Positions 45,510-55,334 are shown, numbered from the stretch's first letter. The stretch is 64,000 bases of DNA from Thalassobacillus pellis (GCF_016908295.1 NZ_JAFBDO010000001.1:1054001-1118000), one strand, 5' to 3'. Numbers and translations: made by a program. The notes: generated by a model not told the origin, from the sequence alone.

Positions 45510-46576
45510 ATGAGACTTTACATTATCGGTGCAGGTGTCATTGGACTGACCCATGCGGCCGCCGCCAAAAAAATCTCCAAAGACTTTTCTATAAAAGTCG
45601 CAGATACAAGTCCAGCAGCACTGGCAACGTTTCAGGCTCAGTACCCGGATGCAAATACTTATCCAAATGTACAGGAGATGCTCGATTCAGAAGAAGCAAA
45701 GCCTGATGATATCGTGATCATTGCCACCCCGCCATTTGCCCATTATGAGCCGACATTAGCAGCCATCAAATCGGGCAGGCATGTCCTGTGTGAGAAACCG
45801 CTCGCGATGAGCCTTTCGGAAGCGGAGGAAATGACGGCGCTCGCAGAAGAGTCGGGAAAATATTTAGGCTGCTGCAGTGTCCGTTTTAAAGGGATGCGCC
45901 ATATGGAAACCGTCAAAAGCATCCTGCAGTCCGTGCGCTCGGGGAAATCTACCACTGCACTTTTATCAACAAGTGGGAGCGCAGCCGCTCAGGGATCGAA
46001 TACCAGCCGCAAAGCAGGTGGTTCCTCGATTCCTCCAAAAGCGGCGGAGGCGTATTGATGGACTGGGGGCCATATGATTTTGCCACCTTGCACGATATTC
46101 TGGGTCCGGCATCGCTCGAAATAAACACGGCATGGACCGCCAGACCAAGGACTGGAGCGGACCCGGCCGACTGCGTATTCGATGTCGAAACGCATGTCGG
46201 TGCAAGCATCACTTGCCGTAATAACGGTCAAAACATTCATATTCATTACGAACGGGCTTCCTGTGCCCACGGGGAAGGTTACGTCCGTGCGGAAATCGAA
46301 GGCACGCTTGGCTCTTTCAGCTGGACGCCATTCGATTCCAAACAGCCGGTTTTCCGCCGTTATGACAAAAATGGACAACTTGTTACAGAGGAAATAAAAA
46401 CAGGACCGCGGAGTGAATTTACCATTTTTGATAACCCGCTTCTTCATTTTTATCGAAAAGTGACCGGGCAGGAATCCCATGCCAACGTAAATCGGGATGC
46501 ACTGGCGAATTTCAGCTGTATCCCGGCCATTTATAAAGCTGCCGACACCGGCAAAAAGCAAACGATCACTTACTAA
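45510..46576 (+). pseudogene. Gfo/Idh/MocA oxidoreductase broken by a one-base frameshift
   Basis: The first frame (from ATG 45510) has the Rossmann motif YIIGAGVIGLTH and the family EKPLAMS motif and runs to about 45930. The family sequence then continues in the -1 frame (ALGEIYHCTFINKWERS ... GGVLMDWGPYDF) to the stop at 46576. The break is near 45931-45940 (CAGTCCGTGCGC), where one missing base restores a single ~355-residue protein. This is either a true inactivating mutation, a sequencing error, or less likely a slip at the GGGG run at 45940-45943. It heads a unit with the isomerase gene 13 bp downstream. Confidence 0.85.
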
Positions 46577-46589
46577 GGAGGACTTTTTC

Positions 46590-47381
46590 TTGCACATACA
46601 TGGATTTTCGACCAATATGTACGGCTGGATCGAACGTTGGAAAATGGATGGCAAAAAGCCGGACTGGGGTGAAATATTTGACGCATGCAGAGAAGCAGGG
46701 CTTGATGCGGTGGAAATCGATGCGACACCAGAGAAACACAGGCTGGCCCGTGCCTGCGGTCTGTCCGTATCTGCTTCCTATCTTGGTCTCCCCTTGCACC
46801 TTCCATTTGAAGAGCTGGATATTCATAAAACCGTTTTACCTTTTGCCGAACGACTTGCTGCAACAGAAGGCACGGACTTAATCCTGAATGCCGATCCGAT
46901 TGATTGGAAAAGTCCAGTCCAAAAAACAGAGGAGCAATTCCAGTATCAAGGCGAAAACTTATCCCGAATTGCCGAACTTGTCACTCCCATGGGGCTGGAG
47001 GTTTGCCTCCACAACCATTCTACAGACAGTTACACCGCAGAAGGAGATTTACGGTCTGTCATCGATTATGCAGATAAAAATGTCGGGCTCTGTGTCGACA
47101 CCGGCTGGGCCCATGTGGCTGGAATGAACCCGATTGCATGGATTACCAGCTATCCTGAACGTATTTTCGCATTCCACTTCCGAAATCACCGCGGTAACGT
47201 TCCGACGGAAGATTTGCTGGAAGGCGAGCTTGACATCGAAGCAGTAGTGGATGCGGCAAAAGCAGCTGATTATGAAGGCTGGTTCTCCCTTGAACTCTGG
47301 CATCCGGAAGAAACCCGGCCAGAACGGTCCATGACAGAGGATGTCAGAAGGTCGATTGATTATTTGAAAGAGATTATCTAA
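46590..47381 (+). CDS. Sugar phosphate isomerase/epimerase (xylose isomerase-like TIM barrel)
   Basis: The 263-residue protein has the AP-endonuclease-2/xylose-isomerase barrel pattern: EAGLDAVEIDATPEKH, LEVCLHNHST, VGLCVDTGWAHVAG and FAFHFRNHRG, with His, Glu and Asp metal ligands at strand ends. The start is TTG at 46590 with AAGGAGG 8 bases upstream. It follows the Gfo/Idh gene directly, a frequent pair in inositol- or keto-sugar catabolism. With the dehydrogenase broken, the pathway may be impaired. The exact sugar is unknown. Confidence 0.86.
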   Translation: MHIHGFSTNMYGWIERWKMDGKKPDWGEIFDACREAGLDAVEIDATPEKHRLARACGLSVSASYLGLPLHLPFEELDIHKTVLPFAERLAATEGTDLILNADPIDWKSPVQKTEEQFQYQGENLSRIAELVTPMGLEVCLHNHSTDSYTAEGDLRSVIDYADKNVGLCVDTGWAHVAGMNPIAWITSYPERIFAFHFRNHRGNVPTEDLLEGELDIEAVVDAAKAADYEGWFSLELWHPEETRPERSMTEDVRRSIDYLKEII

Positions 47382-47429
47382 AACAAATAGATAAGCTGTT
47401 ATGTTAAAATGGAGCAAAGCTCGAGGGGG

Positions 47430-48308
47430 GTGAATGTTATCAATAAACAAGCATTCCTTCAAAAAATTAAGCAGATTCGCACTGCCACCAACAAAGGGGC
47501 ACGCGCTCCCCATAAACCCTTGCTGCTCCTCTACGCACTCGGCAGATACCAGCAATACGGAGAAATTCTCCTCCCCTACAAGAAAACACACCCAAGATTG
47601 AAACATATGCTGGTGGAATACGGCCCGCCCGTCAAACAAGTGAAGACCTCCAACCCGTTTGTCCGCTTGAAAAACGATGGCATATGGGAAGTGACACCAG
47701 ACATCGACCACCGCACGAATTTCTCGGACCGGAGTCTACTCGATGCCGATATCCATGCATCGTTTACAAAAGAAGTCCTCGACCTGTTTGCAGCAGACCC
47801 CTCTGCCATAACGGAAGCCGCTGTTGCCATTCTCGACAACCATTTTCCAGAAACCTATCACGAGGAATTGCTGGAAGAAGTCGGCTTACATATCGAATAC
47901 GGTATACGAAGATATCGAAAACGGGACTCCGCCTTCCGACAAAAAGTGTTGGCAGCGTATGGAGAGCAGTGCTGTGTCTGTGGGTTCCAGGCGAAACTCC
48001 ATGACAAGGTGGTCGGAATCGAAGCGGCCCACATCAAGTGGCATCAGGCTTACGGTCCAGATGAGGAAAACAACGGACTCGCGCTTTGCTCCCTGCACCA
48101 CCGCCTTTTTGACAAAGGAATTTTTACCATTGATGACGACAAGGTACGGGTCGCTTCTGAAGCGACAGGAAAAGGCACGTTCCAGGAGCTGGTCCTTGAT
48201 TTCGATAAGAAAAAAATCAGGAAGCCGGCCTCTTCCCTCTACCTGCCAAGCCCTGAATTCATAGACTGGCATGTCAGAGAAGTTTTTAAAAGTTACCAGG
48301 CTCAATAA
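47430..48308 (+). CDS. Probable phosphorothioate-dependent HNH restriction endonuclease (SBD-HNH)
   Basis: The ~292-residue protein starts with a region (RTATNKGARAPHKPLLLLYA, then VEYGPP and NPFVRLKNDGIWEV) that I recognise as the sulfur-binding domain type of ScoMcrA/SprMcrA-like type IV enzymes. It is followed by an HNH nuclease domain with paired zinc cysteines (CCVCG ... LCSLHH) and catalytic EAAHIKWH. Family members bind and cut phosphorothioate-modified DNA. No dnd modification genes are in the window, so it would act against foreign modified DNA. The start is uncertain: GTG 47430 sits just after a G-run that may be the ribosome site, and an ATG at 47409 lacks one. Confidence 0.82.
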   Translation: MNVINKQAFLQKIKQIRTATNKGARAPHKPLLLLYALGRYQQYGEILLPYKKTHPRLKHMLVEYGPPVKQVKTSNPFVRLKNDGIWEVTPDIDHRTNFSDRSLLDADIHASFTKEVLDLFAADPSAITEAAVAILDNHFPETYHEELLEEVGLHIEYGIRRYRKRDSAFRQKVLAAYGEQCCVCGFQAKLHDKVVGIEAAHIKWHQAYGPDEENNGLALCSLHHRLFDKGIFTIDDDKVRVASEATGKGTFQELVLDFDKKKIRKPASSLYLPSPEFIDWHVREVFKSYQAQ

Positions 48309-48408
48309 CCGGATTTCCGAAGAACAAAGTTTTCTGTTTTAAAAATGGCCGGATAACGGTTAAAGTAATGGTAGACGATTTTTTAAATACGTAAAAGGAG
48401 TGGAGAAC

Positions 48409-49299
48409 ATGAATCAAGATCATTTTGACAAAGTCAAAAACGGTAAAGGATTTATCGCAGCACTCGACCAAAGCGGTGGAAGTACACCAAAAGCACTGGC
48501 TGGCTATGGCGTTCCGGAAGATTCTTATTCCGGCGAAGATGAAATGTTCGACCTGGTACACGAAATGCGGACACGAATCATCACGTCTCCTGCCTTCAGC
48601 TCAGATAAAATTCTTGGTGCCATCCTATTTGAACAGACGATGGACCGCGAAATCGAAGGCCAGTATACCGCAGATTACCTTGCATCCAAAGGCATTGTGC
48701 CATTCCTGAAAGTCGATAAAGGACTTGCCAACCAGGAAAATGGTGTCCAAGTCATGAAGCCGAACCCTAATCTGGATGAAACCCTGCGCCGTGCCAATGA
48801 ACGGAACATTTTCGGTACTAAAATGCGCTCTGTCGTCCATGAACCAAATGAAGAAGGCATCAATGCTGTTGTGGATCAGCAATTCGAAGTCGGAAAACAA
48901 ATCATCGCTGCGGATCTGGTTCCAATTATCGAGCCGGAGGTAAACATTCACAGTGAAAACAAAGAAAAGTCCGAAGAAATCTTAAAACAAGAAATCCGCA
49001 AACAGCTGGACGAGCTGTCTGAAGACCAAAACGTCATGCTTAAGCTGAGCATTCCAACGAAGGCTAATCTGTATAAAGAATTGATCGACCATCCACGCGT
49101 CGTTCGCGTCGTCGCCCTATCCGGCGGTTACTCCCGTGACGAAGCAAATGAAAAATTGAAAGAGAACGACGGCCTGATCGCAAGCTTCTCCCGCGCGCTT
49201 GCAGCTGATTTGAGAGCCAATCAATCAGACGAAGAATTCAACGAGAAACTACAGCAAGCTGTTGATACGATTTATGACGCTTCCGTCAATAAAAAATAA
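48409..49299 (+). CDS. fda: Fructose-bisphosphate aldolase, class I
   Basis: The 296-residue protein matches the short class I aldolase of Staphylococcus and relatives: [41 protein letters not shown] and [11 protein letters not shown]. These contain the Schiff-base and phosphate-binding residues. It splits fructose-1,6-bisphosphate, with no metal needed. ATG at 48409 is preceded by AAAAGGAG. It is monocistronic with a terminator behind it. Confidence 0.94.
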   Translation: MNQDHFDKVKNGKGFIAALDQSGGSTPKALAGYGVPEDSYSGEDEMFDLVHEMRTRIITSPAFSSDKILGAILFEQTMDREIEGQYTADYLASKGIVPFLKVDKGLANQENGVQVMKPNPNLDETLRRANERNIFGTKMRSVVHEPNEEGINAVVDQQFEVGKQIIAADLVPIIEPEVNIHSENKEKSEEILKQEIRKQLDELSEDQNVMLKLSIPTKANLYKELIDHPRVVRVVALSGGYSRDEANEKLKENDGLIASFSRALAADLRANQSDEEFNEKLQQAVDTIYDASVNKK

Positions 49300-49309
49300 A
49301 GATAATATA

Positions 49310-49346
49310 AAATGCCTGTCCCCGATAATGGAGACAGGCATTTTTA
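49310..49346. terminator. Bidirectional terminator between fda and the membrane protein gene
   Basis: AATGCCTGTC (49311-49320) pairs with GACAGGCATT (49332-49341), with A-rich sequence before and TTTTTAT after. Confidence 0.9.
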
Positions 49347-49352
49347 TATGCA

Positions 49353-49940
49353 TTATTCCAATTTCCGCACCATTCCTTCTACTGTACGGCGATCGACGAC
49401 ATGCTCTTTCCTTCCCCAGATAATCAGCGTATATCCCAATAAAAATGCCATCGTACCCTCCAGTGAACCGATAAAAGTATAGGTGGCCACTTTATGTTCA
49501 AGGAAAAACTCAGCAGCACTTAACCCATAGATTCCGATTGCCAGCATATTAAATAGCAGAAAAACTGATTTTCTCTCAAAAGAAAGCACGCGTGTTTTCC
49601 AGTCCACACGCATAAACATACTCCAAAAACGAAGCGAAATACCGAACATAAGTACATTTAAGGCAGGCAGCACCCACATATGATTAGGAAGCAGGATATC
49701 ATAACCCGCACCTATGCCTAAGAAAAGTATAGAAATCAATAACGGATAATGCGTCCATCGCATTGCCGTTTGCAGGTGATAGTTAAACCAATACTTCTTT
49801 TTATTGATCAAATAAATCACCAAAAAAGGCAAAAGAAGTTGCATGAACAGCTTATTTATTAAGCTTATGACCGGGAAAAATGCAGCAAGGATTCCGGCTA
49901 TTGTAACAACAAAGACTATACCCGCGCACATTTTTCGCAT
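49353..49940 (-). CDS. Integral membrane protein of unknown function
   Basis: The 195-residue protein has about six hydrophobic helices (residues 5-25, 28-45, 62-80, 88-105, 124-142 and 150-172) with positively charged loops (KKKYW, RVDWKTR) and a basic tail. I do not recognise the family. CAGGAG lies 9 bases upstream of the ATG. It converges with fda. Confidence 0.75.
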   Translation of the reverse strand: MRKMCAGIVFVVTIAGILAAFFPVISLINKLFMQLLLPFLVIYLINKKKYWFNYHLQTAMRWTHYPLLISILFLGIGAGYDILLPNHMWVLPALNVLMFGISLRFWSMFMRVDWKTRVLSFERKSVFLLFNMLAIGIYGLSAAEFFLEHKVATYTFIGSLEGTMAFLLGYTLIIWGRKEHVVDRRTVEGMVRKLE

Positions 49941-50039
49941 CCGATTTCACTCCTGTGAACTTTTATTGGCATCTTAGGTTACCGTAGAACATCACCATTC
50001 CAAACTTCCGCTTTTTCAGTTTTTACCCGTTTTTGTAAA

Positions 50040-50174
50040 TTATGAATCGATATTTTTACGGCCACTGACAGAATCTGCCATTAGACGATAACCCAAACCT
50101 TTATATTTCAAATCCAGTAATGCCGCGATTACAAAAAGTGCTCCTACTAATGTAAAAATGCATTTGCTTTTCAC
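50040..50174 (-). CDS. 44-residue small membrane protein
   Basis: A GTG at 50174 preceded by a strong GGGGGAGG ribosome site opens a 45-codon frame that starts VKSKCIFTLVGALFVIAALL, a single transmembrane helix, then a basic tail (DLKYKGLGYR) and ends NIDS. The strong ribosome site, clean start and single-helix pattern argue for a real small protein. It lies alone between two minus-strand genes. Function unknown. Confidence 0.65.
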   Translation of the reverse strand: MKSKCIFTLVGALFVIAALLDLKYKGLGYRLMADSVSGRKNIDS

Positions 50175-50202
50175 CTTTTCCTCCCCCTTCCTAAATCAAT
50201 AA

Positions 50203-50256
50203 TAAAAGGAAGCATACATTCGCCAGGACAACTGGCAAATCATGCTTCCTTTTTAT
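50203..50256 (-). terminator. Terminator after mqo
   Basis: AAAAGGAAGCAT (50204-50215) pairs with ATG(C)TTCCTTTTT around a loop containing GCCAGGACAACTGGC; on the minus strand the stem is followed by TTTTATTATT. It ends one base before the mqo stop. Confidence 0.85.
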
Positions 50257-51765
50257 TTACGAAGGCACTTGTTTTTCATTGGATACATCCAGCTGAAGCG
50301 CCTTGCCTGTTGTCGTTTCAATTTCTTTTAACAGCTCCGGGTTTTCCGATAAAGAAACGCCATAAGATGGAATCATTTCTTTTATTTTCGGTTCCCATTC
50401 TTTGACATGCTGCGGGAAACACCTTTCCATTAACTCAAGCATGACAGAAACTGCGGTGGAAGCACCTGGAGAAGCGCCTAGCAAAGCAGCGATCGTTCCA
50501 TCAGCGGAACTGACGAGCTCCGTGCCGAATTGAAGGGTTCCTTTCCCATCGTTCTCGGTATCCTTGATTACCTGGACACGCTGCCCTGCTGTGACTAAAT
50601 CCCAATCCTCGCTTTTCGCGGTCGGAATGAACTCTTGCAGCTCTTCCATGCGCTGTTCCTTGGACTGGATCACTTGCTCAATCAGGTATTTAGTCAAGGA
50701 AACGTTTTTTACTCCAGCCGCTAACATGGTAGCAAGATTATCCTTCTGCACCGATGTCACCAGGTCTAATAGAGAGCCGGTTTTCAAGAACTTCGGTGAG
50801 AAGCCGGCAAATGGTCCGAAAAGCAACGAGGCTTTACCATCAATCATTCGTGTATCAAGATGTGGCACAGACATTGGCGGCGCACCGACTTTTGCTTTTC
50901 CGTAAACTTTCGCATAATGCTCATCAATCACTTCCTGATTATTACACACCATGAACTGTCCGCTTACCGGGAATCCACCAACGCGTTTTGATTCCGGAAT
51001 ACCGGTTTTTTGCAGTAAGTGGAGACTGCCGCCACCAGCACCGATAAAGACAAAATCCGTCGTATGATATTCGATCTTATCGTTAGCGATATCATGCACT
51101 TTCACTTCCCACAAACCGTCGCTGGTACGCGTAATATTCTCGACACTATGTTTATAGTTGATTTCCATACCCTTATTCTCTAGGTCGTCTGTCATCTTTT
51201 GCGTCAATGCACCAAAATTGACATCTGTTCCAGAATCAATTTTAGTTGCCGCTATCGGCTGCGTGACAGTCCGCTCTTTCATCATAAGCGGAATCCACTC
51301 TTTTAATTTTACGGAATCATCGGTATACTCCATCGCCCGGAACAATGGATTATCCACCATCGTCTTGTAACGCTTTCTTAAAAAGGACACGTTTTGTTCA
51401 CCCTGTACGAAACTCATGTGAGGAAGCGGGATGATAAATTCCCGCGGATTACTTATCAATCCCCTGTTCACAAGGTGTGCCCAAAACTGCTTGGATACTT
51501 GAAATTGCTCATTCACTTTAATGGCCTTCGAAATATCTATAGAGCCATCTGGCTGTTCCTTCGTGTAGTTAAGCTCACAAAGTGCCGCATGACCCGTTCC
51601 GGCATTGTTCCATACATTGGAGCTCTCATTCCCCGCACTATCAAGCCGTTCAAAAACCCGGACATTCCAATCAGGTGCTAACTCTTTTAAAAGCGCCCCT
51701 AAAGTAGCACTCATAATGCCAGCACCAATTAAAATAACGTCTGTCTTCGTATATTGTTTGCTCAT
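50257..51765 (-). CDS. mqo: Malate:quinone oxidoreductase
   Basis: The 502-residue flavoprotein starts with an FAD-binding Rossmann motif ([20 protein letters not shown]) and carries Mqo signatures [38 protein letters not shown] and [11 protein letters not shown]. It oxidises malate to oxaloacetate and passes electrons to the quinone pool, working at the inner face of the membrane in place of, or besides, NAD-malate dehydrogenase. ATG at 51765 follows GGGGAG; the open frame continues 36 codons upstream without support. Confidence 0.95.
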   Translation of the reverse strand: MSKQYTKTDVILIGAGIMSATLGALLKELAPDWNVRVFERLDSAGNESSNVWNNAGTGHAALCELNYTKEQPDGSIDISKAIKVNEQFQVSKQFWAHLVNRGLISNPREFIIPLPHMSFVQGEQNVSFLRKRYKTMVDNPLFRAMEYTDDSVKLKEWIPLMMKERTVTQPIAATKIDSGTDVNFGALTQKMTDDLENKGMEINYKHSVENITRTSDGLWEVKVHDIANDKIEYHTTDFVFIGAGGGSLHLLQKTGIPESKRVGGFPVSGQFMVCNNQEVIDEHYAKVYGKAKVGAPPMSVPHLDTRMIDGKASLLFGPFAGFSPKFLKTGSLLDLVTSVQKDNLATMLAAGVKNVSLTKYLIEQVIQSKEQRMEELQEFIPTAKSEDWDLVTAGQRVQVIKDTENDGKGTLQFGTELVSSADGTIAALLGASPGASTAVSVMLELMERCFPQHVKEWEPKIKEMIPSYGVSLSENPELLKEIETTTGKALQLDVSNEKQVPS

Positions 51766-52200
51766 TTCTTTCAAACTCCCCAAATTTAACGGAAAGATGC
51801 AAAGTTTAGGTTGATGCATGCAACAAGACAAAGTTCGCCCAGAGTTTACACCCTTCCTGTAATTTATAGCCATACCTAGTGTATCATTAATTTTAAAAGA
51901 TTAAAATATTGTTACTATTCCAACCAGGTTTCCAACAATATTTCATACATTTATCAGGATAGCCACAAAGTATATGAAAGAAACTTAAGGGCCGAGAAAT
52001 ATCCCGACCCTTAAGTTATTCACTATTTATTGTTTGCTAAATATTATTGACTGCCCAGCTCAGGAAGTCTTATTATGCTAATGGCTATACCAGTTCTTCT
52101 AAATAATACTAGTCAACTTTAATGCCAATAATTTTAAAATATTTTATATCAAAAAAGCTCTGACGTTAATCTAATATAAACATCTACAATAACGGAGTCT
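51766..52200. other. AT-rich gene-free interval at the left edge of an accessory patch
   Basis: It holds a 10-bp inverted repeat (AACTTAAGGG at 51982-51991, CCCTTAAGTT at 52008-52017) directly followed by CACTATTTAT at 52021-52030, which is repeated at the rlmH stop codon. Base composition becomes clearly AT-rich from about 52020. No gene is supported. Confidence 0.6.
52021..52030. repeat. 10-bp direct repeat, left copy (possible attachment site)
   Basis: CACTATTTAT also occurs at 56003-56012 across the rlmH stop codon; 11 of 12 bases match when extended. The interval between is the AT-rich accessory patch. It could be coincidence. Confidence 0.3.
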
Positions 52201-52631
52201 CTAATTCTCATAAATACTCAATTTAATATTTCTTTGTTCACAAACCCATTCTAGAGCAGGGTCACCTTCAGAACATATTATCCTACAATGTATGAATTTA
52301 TCGCATACTCCCTTTTTAACATGTCATATCCAGCAATAATCTGCCCTATAACTAACCTATTGAGTTTGTTCTTAACCTCTATCACTTCTAATTCATAGTT
52401 GGAAGTAATTAATGAATTAAATGTGTCCTCGTGATTCTTGTAATTATATATAACACTTTCATTATTAGGAAACACCACACCATCAAACCTTCTTGCCTTA
52501 GAACCCTTCGACCAGATATTATTTCTACTGTTAGATCCAACTGGGACCTCTAAAAATAAATGACCTCCACTCTCTTCAAAATACTTATTTAATAATATAT
52601 CTTCATTAGTTCTTGGAAATTTTCCAGTCAT
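52201..52631 (-). pseudogene. Frameshifted PD-(D/E)XK nuclease-like gene
   Basis: The ATG at 52631 follows GGGGG by 6 bases and opens 117 codons ending at 52278. It has RFDGVVF and then VIEVK, fitting the D ... E-x-K metal site of the restriction-endonuclease-like fold. Near 52284-52296 a shift of frame would continue as FIHCRIICSEGDPALEWVCE and end at 52201, which reads like a natural C-terminus. I take the gene to be broken by a small indel. The family was not identified; the neighbouring restriction-like genes suggest a mobile or defence origin. Confidence 0.55.
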
Positions 52632-53143
52632 AATTTACCCCCTTATATAAAAATTTCATCTATTGCTATCACGATGATTTTCTATTTGACTTTATTTCTA
52701 AATTTTGAAAACAACCTTCCTTTGGGCATGATTTTACTATTATCTATATTCTTGTATTTGGCAATCAATTTATGTAGTAAATGGCAATCGGCAATATACG
52801 AATGGCAGTATGTTTATTCTATGCCTAGGAAACTTGACATGGAACCTCTGTGGTTAAGAAAATCCTGCAACGGAGCCAGTTGGGGCTTGCATAGCTAACC
52901 AACCTAACTTAACCACCCCTCCATGTAAAGTTGTATTTATACAGGAATTAATGTATAGCCCCGATTGCCAAAACATACATTTTTTAAATGCCATCTACAA
53001 TATTCTTGTGGTTTGGTTTAATCTTAGCGAACTTGACTTTCCTGTGTCCTAATTCAAAAAAATTGTAGAGACTAAAGAAGGTTATGAGAATGTATTAAAT
53101 ATTTTGATATAATTGAGGTATTAATTCAAATGGGGTGAATTAA
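52632..53143. other. AT-rich interval with no supported gene; promoter of the DUF262 gene at its end
   Basis: A 74-codon plus-strand open frame here lacks a ribosome site and looks spurious. A TATAAT at 53108-53113, without a clear -35, precedes the DUF262 gene, whose ribosome site is GGGGTG. Nothing else was recognised. Confidence 0.5.
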
Positions 53144-55237
53144 ATGAAAGCAACAGAAACTAACCTATTACAATTTCTTAAAGGTCCAAAACAATTTGTA
53201 ATTCCTATATATCAACGTACATATAGTTGGACTAAAAAGCAGTGTGCACAACTATGGGAAGACATTGAGAGGGCTGCAAAGGACGAGAATTTATCTGGAC
53301 ACTTTATGGGTTCGGTCGTTTATGTAGAAAAGGGGCTTTATCATGTAACTTCAGTCCCTAAGTTATTAGTTATTGATGGCCAACAACGTCTAACAACCCT
53401 TAGTTTAATTCTCAGTGCTTTTTCTCAATTAATCGAAGAAGAGGAAAAAGAAGCGACTTTAATAACCGCTAAAAAAACAAGAAACTACTATATCTTAAAC
53501 CAAGATGAAGAAGAGGAGGAACATTATAAACTCCTTCTGACACAGAAAGATAGAAATACCTATATTGATTTACTTGAGAAAAGAGAATTAGACCAGGAAT
53601 ATTCTAATAGAATAGTAGAGAATCATAATTTTTTTAAAGAAACCATGAAGAGAAGTGAGTTGTCTTTAGATGAAATCTACACAGGCATCAGTAAATTAAT
53701 TATGGTAGATATTTCATTAGACCGAGACAAAGACAATCCCCAATTGATTTTTGAGAGCTTAAACTCAACCGGCCTTGACCTCTCACAAGCTGATTTAATC
53801 CGCAACTATTTCCTGATGGGCTTGGAAGAAAAAGATCAACAAAGGTTGTATAAGGATTATTGGTATAAGTTAGAGAAAAGGTTTGGCCATTTAGAAGATA
53901 CTCGTTATTTTGACCGCTTTATCCGTGATTATTTAACGCTTAAAACCGGCAGCATTCCTAAGATTGGATTTGTATACGAAGAATTTAAGAGTTATGTTCA
54001 GCAAAATCCACATAAATCCATTGATGAGGTTATCCAAGATGTATTTAAGTATGGGAATTATTATATAAATCTAACACTAGGAGAGAATGATCAATTACTG
54101 GAAGAGGGATTTAAAGATATTCGCACCCTAAAAGTTGATGTTTCTTACCCATTCCTTCTTAAAGTGTATGATGACTATGTGAAGAAGGTTATTGATAAGG
54201 AAGAATTTCTAGAGATTCTTACAATAATCAGCAGTTATGTGTTCCGACGAGCCGTATGCGGTATCCCTACAAACTCTCTGAACAATACATTCGCTTCATT
54301 CATTAAAGAAGTTGATGAATCTAATTATATAAATAGTTTAAAGGCTTCATTATTAGTAAAAACAAGCTATCGACGTTTTCCACCTAATGAAGAATTTAAA
54401 CGTGAGTTAGTTATAAAAGATGTTTACAACTTTAGAAACCGTAATACATTACTGCGGAAACTTGAAAATTTTGATAGGAAAGAACCCATCAGTGTAGAGA
54501 ACTATACAATTGAACATATTATGCCACAAAATAAGAATATATCATTGGAATGGCAGAAAGAACTTGGGTCCGATTGGAAACAAACCCATGAAGTATACCT
54601 GCACACTCTCGGTAATTTAACACTCACTGGTTACAATTCAGAATTAAGTGATCGATCATTTAAAGAAAAGTCAAAACTTAAAGGTGGTTTCAAAGATAGT
54701 CCATTATGGTTGAATCAGAGTGTAGCAATAAAAGAAAAGTGGGACGAATCTGCTATTAAAGAAAGAGCAAACATTTTAGCTGAAAGAGCACTAAAAATAT
54801 GGCCTTCTCCCGATTTGAATGAAGAAGAATTATTAAAATTTAAAACACAAAATTCACCAGATAATGAAATAGGGTTTAACTTAAATTATCATAGGAATTC
54901 CTTCAGCCCGGAAACTTTTGAAACCTATGAAGAATTGAGAATGATAATATTGAACCTTGATAGTGGTATTACAGAGGAATTTAAGAAATATTATATTGCA
55001 TATAAAATAGAGGGAAGAAATTTTGTTGACATCGAGCCTCTAAAAGCCCATTTAAAAATTTGGTTAAACGTAAAAGCGAATAGTTTACATGACCCTTACC
55101 ATCTAACAAAAGATGTATCCAACTTAGGTCATCGAGGAAATGGTGATCTAGAGTTGAAGATTTCCCCTAATGTAAGCCTAGAACATGTCATGTATTTGAT
55201 CAAACAATCTTATGAGCATAATATTGAGTACGCTTAA
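53144..55237 (+). CDS. GmrSD/DUF262-DUF1524 type IV restriction protein with C-terminal DUF5655 domain
   Basis: The 697-residue protein has an N-terminal DUF262 domain (IPIYQRTYSW; nucleotide-hydrolysis motif IDGQQRLTTL near residue 78), a DUF1524 HNH-type nuclease domain (ENYTIEHIMPQN near 450, then LHTLGNLTLTGYNSELSD) and an extra C-terminal domain (about 580-697, ending ISPNVSLEHVMYLIKQSY) that resembles DUF5655. Single-chain GmrSD proteins cleave DNA with modified cytosines, for example from phages. Codon use is distinctly AT-rich compared with flanking genes, which suggests horizontal acquisition. A strong terminator follows. Confidence 0.88.
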   Translation: MKATETNLLQFLKGPKQFVIPIYQRTYSWTKKQCAQLWEDIERAAKDENLSGHFMGSVVYVEKGLYHVTSVPKLLVIDGQQRLTTLSLILSAFSQLIEEEEKEATLITAKKTRNYYILNQDEEEEEHYKLLLTQKDRNTYIDLLEKRELDQEYSNRIVENHNFFKETMKRSELSLDEIYTGISKLIMVDISLDRDKDNPQLIFESLNSTGLDLSQADLIRNYFLMGLEEKDQQRLYKDYWYKLEKRFGHLEDTRYFDRFIRDYLTLKTGSIPKIGFVYEEFKSYVQQNPHKSIDEVIQDVFKYGNYYINLTLGENDQLLEEGFKDIRTLKVDVSYPFLLKVYDDYVKKVIDKEEFLEILTIISSYVFRRAVCGIPTNSLNNTFASFIKEVDESNYINSLKASLLVKTSYRRFPPNEEFKRELVIKDVYNFRNRNTLLRKLENFDRKEPISVENYTIEHIMPQNKNISLEWQKELGSDWKQTHEVYLHTLGNLTLTGYNSELSDRSFKEKSKLKGGFKDSPLWLNQSVAIKEKWDESAIKERANILAERALKIWPSPDLNEEELLKFKTQNSPDNEIGFNLNYHRNSFSPETFETYEELRMIILNLDSGITEEFKKYYIAYKIEGRNFVDIEPLKAHLKIWLNVKANSLHDPYHLTKDVSNLGHRGNGDLELKISPNVSLEHVMYLIKQSYEHNIEYA

Positions 55238-55249
55238 ACTTTCATTAAA

Positions 55250-55292
55250 GAAAGCAAAAAAGGTTCCAAAGTAAGGAACTTTTTTTGCTTTC
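55250..55292 (+). terminator. Terminator of the DUF262 gene
   Basis: AAAGCAAAAAAGGTTCC pairs with GGAACTTTTTTTGCTTT around AAAGTAA, a 17-bp stem with a T-rich second arm. Confidence 0.92.
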
Positions 55293-55334
55293 TATCAAAC
55301 CGTTTTACGGGTATAAAGAATGATGAATGATGTA

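Noticed and set aside
45931-45945. Programmed -1 ribosomal frameshift in the Gfo/Idh gene
   Set aside because: Only a GGGG run is present; no full slippery heptamer or downstream stem was seen, and this family is not known to use frameshifting.
52674-52898. 74-codon plus-strand open frame in the AT-rich patch
   Set aside because: No ribosome site before the ATG; hydrophobic composition is explained by AT-rich sequence; no family pattern.
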